Translations under genes and position numbers: made by a program
In this document: one piece after another, positions 41,425 through 47,917 of the stretch
Position numbering within the stretch: the stretch's first letter is position 1
Layout: each line of letters starts with the position of its first letter
Notes under the pieces: generated by a model
What the model was told of the DNA's origin: nothing
The model's input: only the letters and a program-made list of their open reading frames with translations
Databases searched by the model: none
Assembly (NCBI RefSeq): GCF_001545035.1
Contig: NZ_FCOJ02000058.1
Location: forward strand, 1 to 47,917
Source of the DNA: Caballeronia glebae
Lineage (GTDB): Bacteria; Pseudomonadota; Gammaproteobacteria; Burkholderiales; Burkholderiaceae
Length of the DNA: 47,917 nt
Reading direction: 5' to 3'

Positions 41425-42026
41425 CAAACACGAAACGGGCGCTCGTCGTTGCGTTGCTGGCGGCTGGCGTCGTCGTGGCGGTGGCGGGTTGTTCGAGTCC
41501 GCCGAACCCGAATCCGCGAGCAAACCAGCCGCTTGAAACCGTGCCGGTCGACGTGCCGCGCTACATGGGACGCTGGTACGTCATCGCGAATATTCCGTAC
41601 TTCGCGGAGCGCGATTTCGTCGGCACGCACGTGCAGTGGTCGCTGCGCGCGGACGGAAAAATCGACGACGTCTTTCACGGCCGCAAGAACGGTTTCGAGC
41701 ATGAGGAAACGACGTATCACTTCATCGATACGGTGAAGCCGGGCAGCAACGGCGGCGAATGGAGCGTGCAACCTTTCTGGCCCATTCACGTGACGCAACT
41801 CACTCTCTACGTCGATCCGGATTATCGCTACACGATCCTCGGCTATCCGAACAGGAAGCTCGGCTGGATTTTCTCGCGCGAACCGTCGATGAACGACGAC
41901 GTCTATCGCTCGATGCTCGCGCGTCTCGACGCGATGGGCTACGACACCGCGCGTTTTCGTCGCGTGCCGCAATCGCCCGGGCAAATCGGCCAGCCCGGGT
42001 TTCAAAGTCCGGGCCAGCGCGACTGA
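41421..42026 (+). CDS. blc: Blc-type bacterial lipocalin (lipoprotein)
   Basis: The 201-residue precursor has a lipoprotein signal with lipobox VAGC (Cys24). The lipocalin GxW motif is RYMGRWYVIANIPYF, and the barrel continues with GFEHEETTYHF and YTILGYPNRKLGWIFSRE. The final helix-strand is DDVYRSMLARLDAMGYD. It is anchored to the outer membrane, periplasmic side, and carries lysophospholipids or fatty acids. This fits an operon that modifies membrane lipids. The C-terminus has a Pro/Gln-rich tail (PQSPGQIGQPGFQSPGQ). Coupled to the methyltransferase gene by ATGA; 114 bp before the flavoprotein gene. Confidence 0.92.
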   Translation: MTNTKRALVVALLAAGVVVAVAGCSSPPNPNPRANQPLETVPVDVPRYMGRWYVIANIPYFAERDFVGTHVQWSLRADGKIDDVFHGRKNGFEHEETTYHFIDTVKPGSNGGEWSVQPFWPIHVTQLTLYVDPDYRYTILGYPNRKLGWIFSREPSMNDDVYRSMLARLDAMGYDTARFRRVPQSPGQIGQPGFQSPGQRD

Positions 42027-42101
42027 CCTGACTCAAGCGCGACGCGCGTGCATCCGCGCGCGCGTCTCTCTCGTATCTGTCGGAAACAGCCACGTCCACG
42101 C

Positions 42102-42133
42102 GGCGCGAGGAGACCTTTTGGCGCGAGGAGACC
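42102..42133 (+). repeat. Duplicated ribosome-site region
   Basis: The 14-bp GGCGCGAGGAGACC occurs at 42102-42115 and again at 42120-42133, an 18-bp period. Each copy carries AGGAG. Only the second is near the ATG at 42141, with a spacing of about 10 nt. The duplication may raise or tune initiation of the flavoprotein gene. Confidence 0.7.
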
Positions 42134-42140
42134 GTCCAGC

Positions 42141-43451
42141 ATGGATTCATCGACAAAAGAAGGACAGCTGCGCATCGCGGTGATCGGCGCGGGGATCGCC
42201 GGTCTCGCGAGCGCGTATCTGCTTTCGCGCGCGCATCGCATGACGCTTTTCGAAGCGGCCGATTATCTCGGCGGCCATACACATACCGTCGATATCGCGC
42301 TCGATGGCGTGCAACATCCCGTCGATACGGGCTTTCTCGTGTTCAACGACCGCACGTATCCGAATCTGATCGCGCTTTTCGACGAACTCGGCGTGGCCGC
42401 GCATCGCAGCGACATGTCGTTTTCCGTGTCGCTCGACGGCGGACGCTTCGAATGGGCGGGCACGAATCTCAATACCGTTTTCGCGCAGCGGCGCAATCTG
42501 TTTTCGCCGTCGTTCATCGGCATGCTGCGCGACATCGTGCGCTTCAACGCATCGGCTCATATGCATCTGGAACGGGTGAGCGCGAATCGCTGCTCGGTCG
42601 GCGAACTGCTCGTCGAGGGCGGTTATGGCGCGCCGTTTCAGCGCCACTATCTTTTGCCGATGGCCGCGGCGATCTGGTCGAGCGCCGCGAACGACATCCT
42701 GCGCTTTCCCGCCGCGACCTTTCTGCGCTTCTGTCTCAATCACGCGCTGTTGCAGGTGAACGGCCGGCCGCCGTGGAGAACGGTCGTGGGCGGCGCGCGC
42801 GAGTATGTGCGGCGGATTGCGGCCACGCTCGACGACGTGCGCACGCACGCGCGCGTGCGAGGCGTTCGCCGCGACGACGACGGCGTGATCGTGATGACCG
42901 ACGATGCCGGCCCCGAGCGCTTCGACGCCATCGTGCTCGCGACGCACGCGCCGACGAGCCTGCGCCTGCTCGACGACGCGTCCGCCGAAGAGCGCGCGGT
43001 GCTCGGCGCCGTGCGCTATCAGCGCAACCTCGCGGTGCTGCATACGGATTGCGCGCTCCTGCCGCGCCGCCGCCGCGTCTGGTCGGCGTGGAATTACATC
43101 GGTGCGCGTGCGGGGCGTGCGGGCTTCGTGCGCGACGCGGCCGCGCCGGTCTGCGTGAGCTATCTGCTCAATCAGCTTCAGCCCTTGCCTTTCAGGACGC
43201 CGGTCGTCCTCACGCTCAATCCCGTCGATGAACCCGCGCCCGGCGCACAACTCGGCCGCTACGAGTACGAGCATCCGCTCTTCGATCTCGCGGCCATCGA
43301 CGCTCAGGCGCGTTTGCCGCGCATTCAGGGCGCGCGCCGGACGTGGCACGCAGGCGCATGGACCGGCTATGGCTTTCACGAAGACGGCTTGAAATCCGCG
43401 TTGCGCGTCGCGCGCGATTTCGGCGTCCAACCGGCATGGGCGAAACCATGA
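42141..43451 (+). CDS. FAD-dependent amine-oxidase/desaturase-like oxidoreductase
   Basis: The 436-residue flavoprotein has an N-terminal FAD fold (IAVIGAGIAGLASAYLLSRA, GxGxxG at 16-21) with the GG doublet LGGHTHTV. PVDTGFLVFNDRTYPNL is a family-typical stretch, and a C-terminal GYGFHEDGLKSALRVA closes the FAD site. It belongs to the flavin amine oxidase/phytoene-desaturase-like group, encoded next to DUF1365 and cyclopropane synthase genes in many proteobacteria. Some of that group desaturate methylated acyl chains (as shown for UfaD in furan fatty acid synthesis); this one could do likewise, but orthology is not shown. The stop overlaps the DUF1365 start. ATG 42141 follows a duplicated AGGAG. 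Confidence 0.9.
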   Translation: MDSSTKEGQLRIAVIGAGIAGLASAYLLSRAHRMTLFEAADYLGGHTHTVDIALDGVQHPVDTGFLVFNDRTYPNLIALFDELGVAAHRSDMSFSVSLDGGRFEWAGTNLNTVFAQRRNLFSPSFIGMLRDIVRFNASAHMHLERVSANRCSVGELLVEGGYGAPFQRHYLLPMAAAIWSSAANDILRFPAATFLRFCLNHALLQVNGRPPWRTVVGGAREYVRRIAATLDDVRTHARVRGVRRDDDGVIVMTDDAGPERFDAIVLATHAPTSLRLLDDASAEERAVLGAVRYQRNLAVLHTDCALLPRRRRVWSAWNYIGARAGRAGFVRDAAAPVCVSYLLNQLQPLPFRTPVVLTLNPVDEPAPGAQLGRYEYEHPLFDLAAIDAQARLPRIQGARRTWHAGAWTGYGFHEDGLKSALRVARDFGVQPAWAKP

Positions 43452-44218
43452 GAACGGCGCAATGGCTGACGGGCCGCGTGATGCACGAGCGGCTGCGTCC
43501 GGCGCGACATCGCTTCGACTATCCGGTGCGATACGTCCGTTGCGATGTCGCGCGCCTCGATGCGCTGCGCTGCGCGTGGTTCGGCATCGACCGCATTCGG
43601 CCGCTCGCGCTTTTCAGACGCGACTACGGTCCGCGCAACGACTGCGATCTCGATCTCTGGATGCGCGCGTGCCTCGCGCAGGCGCGCATTCCCGCCGACG
43701 GCGAAATCCATCTGCTGACGATTCCGCGCGTGTTCGGTTACGCGTTCAATCCGGTGAGCTTCTGGTTCTGCCACGACCGCGCGGGCGCGTTGCGCGCGCT
43801 TTACGCCGATGTGCGCAACACCTTCGGCGAGCATCGCGGCTACTTGCTGAGCGCGAAGGATCACGCGCCGATCACCGACGACACCGTGCTCGTCTGCCGC
43901 AAGACGCTGCACGTCTCGCCTTTTTGCGATGTCGTCGGCGATTACGCGTTTCGCGTGCGGCGGCGTGGCGATCGTTTGAGCATCTCGATCGATTATCGCG
44001 ACCGCGACGGTCTTCTGATCCGCACCGCGATCGGCCTCGTCGCGCAGCCGCTCACCGGCGCGCTCGCGTGGCGCGCGCTGCTGCTCGCGCCGCTATTCGC
44101 CGCGGGCGTCATCGTGAGGATTCACTGGCAGGCGCTACGGCTTTGGATGAAGCGCGTGCCTTTTCACGGCAAGCATCCGCCGAACGCGGAAGAAACGAAA
44201 AAAAAGGCTCGATCATGA
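43448..44218 (+). CDS. DUF1365 family protein
   Basis: The 256-residue protein has the DUF1365 pattern: TGRVMHERLRPARHRFDYPV at the N-terminus, LLTIPRVFGYAFNPVSFWF in the middle (FGYxFNPVSFW is the hallmark) and KTLHVSPFCDVVGDYAF later. It has a hydrophobic C-terminal helix (about 205-230). The molecular role is unproved; it is almost always encoded beside a flavin amine oxidase and a cyclopropane synthase, as here. That suggests a step or assembly role in acyl-chain modification. The C-terminus ends in a Lys run (ETKKKARS). ATGA overlaps couple it to both neighbours. Confidence 0.92.
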   Translation: MRTAQWLTGRVMHERLRPARHRFDYPVRYVRCDVARLDALRCAWFGIDRIRPLALFRRDYGPRNDCDLDLWMRACLAQARIPADGEIHLLTIPRVFGYAFNPVSFWFCHDRAGALRALYADVRNTFGEHRGYLLSAKDHAPITDDTVLVCRKTLHVSPFCDVVGDYAFRVRRRGDRLSISIDYRDRDGLLIRTAIGLVAQPLTGALAWRALLLAPLFAAGVIVRIHWQALRLWMKRVPFHGKHPPNAEETKKKARS

Positions 44219-45435
44219 ATTTGCTGCGGTCCTTTTCCGCGCCATCGGCAATGCCGCTGTCCGCGCGGATTTTTCTCGGCCTCTTGCGCCGAATCGACGT
44301 GGGACATCTCGTGCTCGTCACGCCCGACGGCGCACGCTGCGTATTCGGCGATCCGCTCATGCAACCGGCCGCGTGTCTGTTCATCCACGACTGGCGCGCC
44401 TGCCGCGCGATTCTGCGCGCGGGCGACATCGGCTTTGCTCAGGCGTATCGCGCGCAATGGCTCGACACGCCCGATCCGTGCGCCTTGCTGCGACTCGCGC
44501 TCCGCAACGAGGCGGCGCTCGCGCGCACGGTCGCGGGCGGCTTCGTCGCGCAATGCTGGCACAACGTGCGGCATCGGCTGCGCCTGAACACGCGCGCGGG
44601 CAGCCGCCGCAACGTTCACGCGCATTACGACATCGGCAACGCGTTCTATGCGCTCTGGCTCGATCCGACCTGGACCTATTCGAGCGCATGGTTCGATGGC
44701 GACGCCGAGCTTGCGCTCGAAGCGGCGCAGCATGGCAAGTATCAGCGCATCGTCGATACGCTCGGGCTCGCGGCCGGCATGCGCGTGCTGGAGATCGGCT
44801 GCGGCTGGGGCGGCTTCGCGCGGCACGCGGCGCGCCTCGGCATCCGCGTGCACGGCGTGACGATCTCGCCCGCGCAACACGCGTTCGCCGTGGAGCGAAT
44901 CGCGCGCGACGGACTGAGCGAACTCGCCGATATCGCGTTGCGCGACTATCGCGATTTGCGCGGCCAGTACGACGCGGTGGTGTCGATCGAAATGTTCGAG
45001 GCGGTGGGCGAGCGCTTCTGGCCCACGTATTTCGACGTGCTGCGCCGCTGCCTCGCGCCGGGTGCGAAGGCGCTCGTGCAGTCGATCACTATCGACGATG
45101 CGCGTTTTGCCACGTATCGCGCGTCGAGCGATTTCATTCGCGAGACCATTTTTCCGGGTGGCATGCTGCCGAGCCCGGAGCGCTTCGTGCGCGCGGCGCG
45201 GCGCGCGGGACTCGATGCGCGCGCGACGCTCTCGTTCGGCGCGGACTACGCCCGCACGCTGCGCTATTGGCGACATGCGTTCGAAACGCATACCGATGCG
45301 GTCCGCGCGCAGGGATTCGACGAAGCCTTCGTGCGCACGTGGCGGTTGTATCTGGCTTATTGCGAAGCCGGTTTCGATGAAGCGCGCACCGATGTCATGC
45401 ACTTCGTGGTGTCGCGCGAGGCGTGTGGGCGTTGA
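44215..45435 (+). CDS. Cyclopropane-fatty-acid-synthase-family SAM methyltransferase (2)
   Basis: The 406-residue protein has the full Cfa layout: N-terminal lipid-binding domain (1-130), HAHYDIGNAFYALWLDPTWT (136-154), and SAM motif I VLEIGCGWGGFARHA (191-205) with VTISPAQHAFA after it. AVVSIEMFEAVGERFWPTYF and FIFPGGMLPS-type motifs (IRETIFPGGMLPS) are present. E. coli Cys139 (YSCAYW), which coordinates bicarbonate, corresponds to Ser157 in YSSAWF, unlike the other copy (Cys113). This may mark methylation without ring closure, as in the enzymes that make branched or furan fatty acids; that is inference. Last gene of the operon, coupled to DUF1365 by ATGA. Confidence 0.92.
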   Translation: MNLLRSFSAPSAMPLSARIFLGLLRRIDVGHLVLVTPDGARCVFGDPLMQPAACLFIHDWRACRAILRAGDIGFAQAYRAQWLDTPDPCALLRLALRNEAALARTVAGGFVAQCWHNVRHRLRLNTRAGSRRNVHAHYDIGNAFYALWLDPTWTYSSAWFDGDAELALEAAQHGKYQRIVDTLGLAAGMRVLEIGCGWGGFARHAARLGIRVHGVTISPAQHAFAVERIARDGLSELADIALRDYRDLRGQYDAVVSIEMFEAVGERFWPTYFDVLRRCLAPGAKALVQSITIDDARFATYRASSDFIRETIFPGGMLPSPERFVRAARRAGLDARATLSFGADYARTLRYWRHAFETHTDAVRAQGFDEAFVRTWRLYLAYCEAGFDEARTDVMHFVVSREACGR

Positions 45436-45472
45436 TCGTGTGCGGTTCTGTCATCAAGCGATGGCTTTTTCC

Positions 45473-46240
45473 CAACGCCATCGTGGATGGTGAAATCGCC
45501 AAAGCAGACGGGTTCTTCGTGTTGCCGAGATCTATTTCAGCGGAGCGTCGGGGTTGGTCGGACGGATAGAGGCATCACAGGAAAAGCGCTCTTGGCCTGA
45601 TGGAGAATGCATGCCGTGAGGCAATTTGACGCCGTACTCGATGTGACGCCCTCCCGGAATCTCACCTTGCCCATAGCGGTATCCAGATACCAATGGAAAC
45701 TTCTTAACGTACTCGCTCGCCGGCCCCGTTTGTTGAACGTAGTACGAGTCGGACGTTACCAATACTGTATATTCGCTTGTGTCTGTGTAGGGGTCGAAGG
45801 AGTGCATGAAGCGTTTTCCATAAAATGTACGTCCACCATCGGTCGAATAGATCAACGAGACGAAGCATCCACGATCTCCACAAACATATTGAGGTGGAGC
45901 TGATGAAGGAATCACAATATTCCTTTCTGTCGGATCGGCAATAATGAGTTTGCCTTGAAAATTCTCGATACCGGCACGACCCAAGTACGTTCGAACTGAC
46001 GTCTTTGTGTCGTTGAAGTATGTGTCACCATAATTGCAGTCGCGATAGCGCTCCAAAGTGAGAAAACGATGATCGTCAATTCTATAAATTACTTGTGGGG
46101 GCGAATCGTAGGGCAGAACCTTTGATGGCCTTAAAGTCTCCATAGACGAACGGCCTCGGCCCGCTGCCCGCGCACGCTTGCAACATCGAGAAAAGCAGAC
46201 CGGTAAGTAAAATTCTCTTCATGATATAGCCCCGTCCCTA
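45473..46240. repeat. Tandem tli3 duplication, copy A
   Basis: This roughly 770-bp block is homologous to 46334-47098 (copy B), offset by about 860 bp. It covers the tli3 gene body, its start region and about 60 bp of downstream sequence. Matches at both ends (CAACGCCAT at 45473; the GGACGG-ATATCATGAAG-like start region to 46240) show the whole cassette was duplicated. Confidence 0.85.
45532..46222 (-). pseudogene. tli3: tli3 immunity gene copy with frameshift after the lipoprotein signal
   Basis: ATG 46222 opens a lipoprotein signal (MKRILLTGLLFSMLQACAGS, Cys17) matching the intact neighbour. The frame ends after about 46 residues, because one extra base near 46123-46131 (AAGGCCATC here, GAGCGCGC in copy B) shifts it. 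The body (VLPYDSPPQVIYRIDDHRF to NPDAPLK) is intact in another frame, where ATG 46143 could start a signal-less protein of 203 residues. The lipid anchor is therefore lost from the body. I infer a decayed or cytoplasmic immunity copy; a sequencing error is the alternative. The body differs from copy B in a few stretches (GGRTFYGKRFMHSFDPYTD and YYVQQTGPASEYV). Confidence 0.8.
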
Positions 46241-46264
46241 CGATGATATTCGGATCAATTTGCA

Positions 46265-46310
46265 CGCTCGCCGGCACTCGACGTTTCACCTTGGGCCTTG
46301 CCGGCGAGCG
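46265..46310. repeat. Inverted repeat between the two tli3 copies
   Basis: CGCTCGCCGGCA (46265-46276) and TGCCGGCGAGCG (46299-46310) form a perfect 12-bp dyad with a 22-bp loop. It lies at the duplication junction and could be a terminator stem for tli3 copy B (minus strand) without T-run or a recombination scar. Confidence 0.55.
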
Positions 46311-46316
46311 AGAAAG

Positions 46317-46379
46317 TCGACGATGCGTTTTAACAACGCCATTATGGGTGGTGAAATCGCCAAAACGGACGGGGTTCAT
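46317..46379 (-). pseudogene. Truncated PAAR-like N-terminus after intact tli3
   Basis: From ATG 46379, 12 bp after the intact tli3, a frame reads MNPVRFGDFTTHNGVVKTHR. The pattern VRxGDxTTHxGxV is the typical N-terminus of PAAR proteins that cap the T6SS spike. After this the sequence becomes unrelated and meets the inverted repeat. A matching, frame-damaged remnant (CFGDFTIHDGVG) follows tli3 copy A at about 45460-45516. A PAAR gene is a usual neighbour of T6SS effector modules. The call rests on 20 residues. Confidence 0.45.
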
Positions 46380-47098
46380 GTTGCAGAGACCTATTTTAGC
46401 GGAGCGTCGGGGTTGGTCGGACGGATAGAGGCATCACAGGAAAAGCGCTCTTGGCCCGATGGAGAGTGCATGTCGGAAGGCAATTTGACGCCGTACTCGA
46501 TGTGACGCCCTCCCGGAATCTCACCTTGCCCATAGCGGTATCCAGATACCAATGGAAACTTCTTAACGTATGCTCCAGACCCTTCTGCTCGTGCTATATA
46601 GTATGAATCCGAAGTCACCAAAACCGTATATTCACTCGTGTCTTTGTACGGAACGAAAGAGTGTATGAAAGGGTTCCAGTCGAAAGTCACACCGCCATCA
46701 ATCGAGTAGATCAGTGAGACGGAACACCCACGATCTCCACAGACATATTGGGGCGGAGCTGATGAAGGAATCACGATATTCCTTTCTGTCGGATCGGAAA
46801 TAATGAGTTTTCCTTGGAAATTCTCGATACCGGCACGACCCAAGTACGTTCGCACTGAGGTCTTTGTGTCGTTGAAGTATGTATCACCATAATTGCAGTC
46901 GCGATAGCGCTCCAAAGTGACAAAACGATGATCGTCAATTCTATAAATTACTTGTGGGGGCGAATCGTAGGGCAGAACCTTTGCGCGCTCAAAGTCCGCG
47001 TAGATAAACGGCTTCGGCCCGCTGTTCGCGCACGCTTGCAACATCAAGAAAAGCACCCCAGTAAGTAGAACTCTCTTCATGATTTAGCGCCGTCCGTA
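46334..47098. repeat. Tandem tli3 duplication, copy B
   Basis: This block is the partner of 45473-46240 and holds the intact tli3 gene, its junction with the effector gene and the downstream PAAR-like start. The effector's last few bases are present in degraded form in front of copy A, so copy B is in the original position and copy A is the derived one. Confidence 0.85.
46391..47080 (-). CDS. tli3: Tli3-type T6SS immunity lipoprotein
   Basis: The 229-residue precursor has a lipoprotein signal (MKRVLLTGVLFLMLQAC, Cys17) and a beta-rich body with VLPYDSPPQVIYRIDDHRF, YVCGDRGCSVSLIYSIDGG and SGYRYGQGEIPGGRHIEYG. The resemblance to Tli3 immunity proteins and its place directly after a Tle3 effector gene (3 bp after its stop) support the call. 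It is anchored in the periplasm, where it neutralises the antibacterial phospholipase. G+C is lower than the rest of the window, as usual for T6SS effector islands. A frameshifted duplicate follows downstream. Confidence 0.85.
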   Translation of the reverse strand: MKRVLLTGVLFLMLQACANSGPKPFIYADFERAKVLPYDSPPQVIYRIDDHRFVTLERYRDCNYGDTYFNDTKTSVRTYLGRAGIENFQGKLIISDPTERNIVIPSSAPPQYVCGDRGCSVSLIYSIDGGVTFDWNPFIHSFVPYKDTSEYTVLVTSDSYYIARAEGSGAYVKKFPLVSGYRYGQGEIPGGRHIEYGVKLPSDMHSPSGQERFSCDASIRPTNPDAPLK

Positions 47099-47917
47099 CA
47101 GTTCAAATCGCTGATCGCCTTCGAGCTTTTGCTTCAGTCTCATCGCATCGGCCTCATTCACTTCATCCCTTACGGTCTTCCAATCGACCGTAGAAGGCTT
47201 GGCGACCGGTTCAAACGTGCCCGAATTGAAGTACACGTCATAACCTTGCGTCCAGTCAGCTCGCTTAATTAGCTCGCTCCAGAATTCGACATCGTCAGCG
47301 GCATCGCAGAAACCGATCGGCAAGTCATAGGCAACCACCCGCTTCATGAACTCGACGCTGTCAGGAATTGTGCTGTGATTGGTCGGTTCGGGGTGGTAGT
47401 TGTTCAAGAACTCCATCTTTTCCTCCTCTGTTTCGCGGCTATACACCCGCCCTTGCGTGTATGGATCGGGGGCACGCTCTAGTGTTCTGTGAGGATCGAC
47501 TGCCGAAGCCAGATACGGATTAGAAGGCTCGCGAAGGCGTCCTGTTTTTGGATCAATTGCACCCATCGCGGGTTGTTTGTTTCGCGACTGCTCAAAAGGA
47601 CGCATGTCCTCGGCGCTTAATGGATTAGGTACGGATTCCGCATTGATACGCACCGTCTGGTCCAACGGTGGTTTAGCCCAAAGCCTCGGGATACCACGAT
47701 TGCCGTTCCAAAAGGCGCTAGGATCAACTCCCGGAACGGGATCCTGGATAGGCGGCAACTTGCCAAAAGGCTTGACGCCCGGCTCATCCCCTACTGGCGT
47801 AACCCGCGCTAGCATGCGCTGCTTTACTGTGTCGTCCAGTTCGTCCAACAGCTTGGGCTCAACGCCCTGCCAGCCAATACTCTGGAGCGGCGTCATGCCC
47901 ATGATTCGGTCGTGTGG
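47084..47917 (-). CDS. tle3: C-terminal part of a Tle3-type T6SS phospholipase effector, cut by the window edge
   Basis: The frame is open to the right edge (PHDRIMGMTPLQSIGWQGV), so the N-terminus and the catalytic GxSxG serine lie outside. The visible 277 residues include GMTPLQSIGWQGVEP, a Pro-rich region with PNPYLASAVDPHRT, EEKMEFLNNYHPEPTNHSTI and FMKRVVAYDLPIGFCDAADD, recalling the C-terminal domain of Tle3 (DUF3274). Tle3 proteins are delivered by the T6SS (loaded on VgrG or PAAR) into the periplasm of rival cells and degrade membrane phospholipids. The immunity gene follows 3 bp later. An internal ATG at 47902 is not the start. Family is fairly sure from context plus sequence; activity cannot be judged. 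Confidence 0.75.
   Translation of the reverse strand, partial: PHDRIMGMTPLQSIGWQGVEPKLLDELDDTVKQRMLARVTPVGDEPGVKPFGKLPPIQDPVPGVDPSAFWNGNRGIPRLWAKPPLDQTVRINAESVPNPLSAEDMRPFEQSRNKQPAMGAIDPKTGRLREPSNPYLASAVDPHRTLERAPDPYTQGRVYSRETEEEKMEFLNNYHPEPTNHSTIPDSVEFMKRVVAYDLPIGFCDAADDVEFWSELIKRADWTQGYDVYFNSGTFEPVAKPSTVDWKTVRDEVNEADAMRLKQKLEGDQRFELYGRR

Noticed and set aside
46131..46379. 82-codon minus-strand frame between the tli3 copies taken as a whole gene
   Set aside because: Only its first 20 residues resemble anything (PAAR N-terminus); the rest crosses an inverted repeat and the start region of the other tli3 copy.
1..47917. Search for tRNA, rRNA, integrase, transposase or prophage genes
   Set aside because: None was recognised on either strand, so no mobile element is claimed even for the T6SS island at the right end.

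Overview
The window is high-GC, densely coded DNA from a Gram-negative bacterium, most probably a betaproteobacterium of the Burkholderiaceae (Paraburkholderia/Caballeronia type). The reasons are two trimeric porins of the Burkholderiales kind, many LysR regulators next to small catabolic operons, a formaldehyde-activating enzyme, a two-partner secretion pair and a type VI secretion (T6SS) lipase/immunity module. The genus is an impression from protein resemblance, not a computed result. No rRNA, tRNA, CRISPR array or intact insertion sequence was seen.

Layout. 1-1833 (minus): edge-truncated lipoprotein, PAP2 phosphatase, degenerate phosphopantetheinyl-transferase homologue. 2113-6588 (plus): formaldehyde-activating enzyme, aldo/keto reductase, aldehyde dehydrogenase, a terminator, then an MFS carrier. 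6596-8420 (minus): two tandem LysR paralogues, the downstream one frameshifted. 8565-14314 (minus): a catabolic operon read as lactaldehyde-type dehydrogenase, MFS carrier, enolase-superfamily dehydratase-like protein, GMC oxidoreductase. 14595-15740: porin. 15939-17881: OmpR-type two-component pair. 18678-22797: TpsA exoprotein with GLUG-type repeats and its TpsB transporter, convergent. 22990-24147: second porin, followed by about 0.9 kb of AT-richer, hairpin-rich non-coding DNA. 25044-26163: three small unknown genes. 26401-31022: MFS, CaiB-type CoA-transferase and HMG-CoA-lyase-like enzyme opposite a LysR. 31019-37355: cupin, small secreted protein, His-tailed EamA transporter, FAD-linked 2-hydroxyacid dehydrogenase, LysR/YnfM-type MFS pair and small unknowns. 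37446-45435: SET-domain protein, ECF sigma factor with RskA-type anti-sigma, then a tightly coupled lipid-modification cluster (DUF1295 membrane protein, two cyclopropane-synthase-family methyltransferases, lipocalin, FAD amine-oxidase-like enzyme, DUF1365). 45436-47917 (minus): lower-GC T6SS island with the C-terminal part of a Tle3 effector, an intact Tli3 lipoprotein immunity gene, a duplicated frameshifted tli3 copy and short remnants resembling a PAAR N-terminus.

How it fits together. Most blocks are self-contained catabolic operons with a neighbouring regulator and a carrier. Translational coupling through ATGA overlaps is pervasive. Two mini-ORFs with strong Shine-Dalgarno sites also end exactly on the start codon of the next gene. 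The most coherent system is 37992-45435: sigma/anti-sigma followed by six lipid-acting genes. Its gene content resembles the membrane-lipid (methylated, cyclopropane or furan fatty acid) part of the singlet-oxygen regulons of other proteobacteria, but the control here would be RskA-type rather than ChrR-type. The right edge is a T6SS toxin/immunity locus that has undergone tandem duplication and decay.
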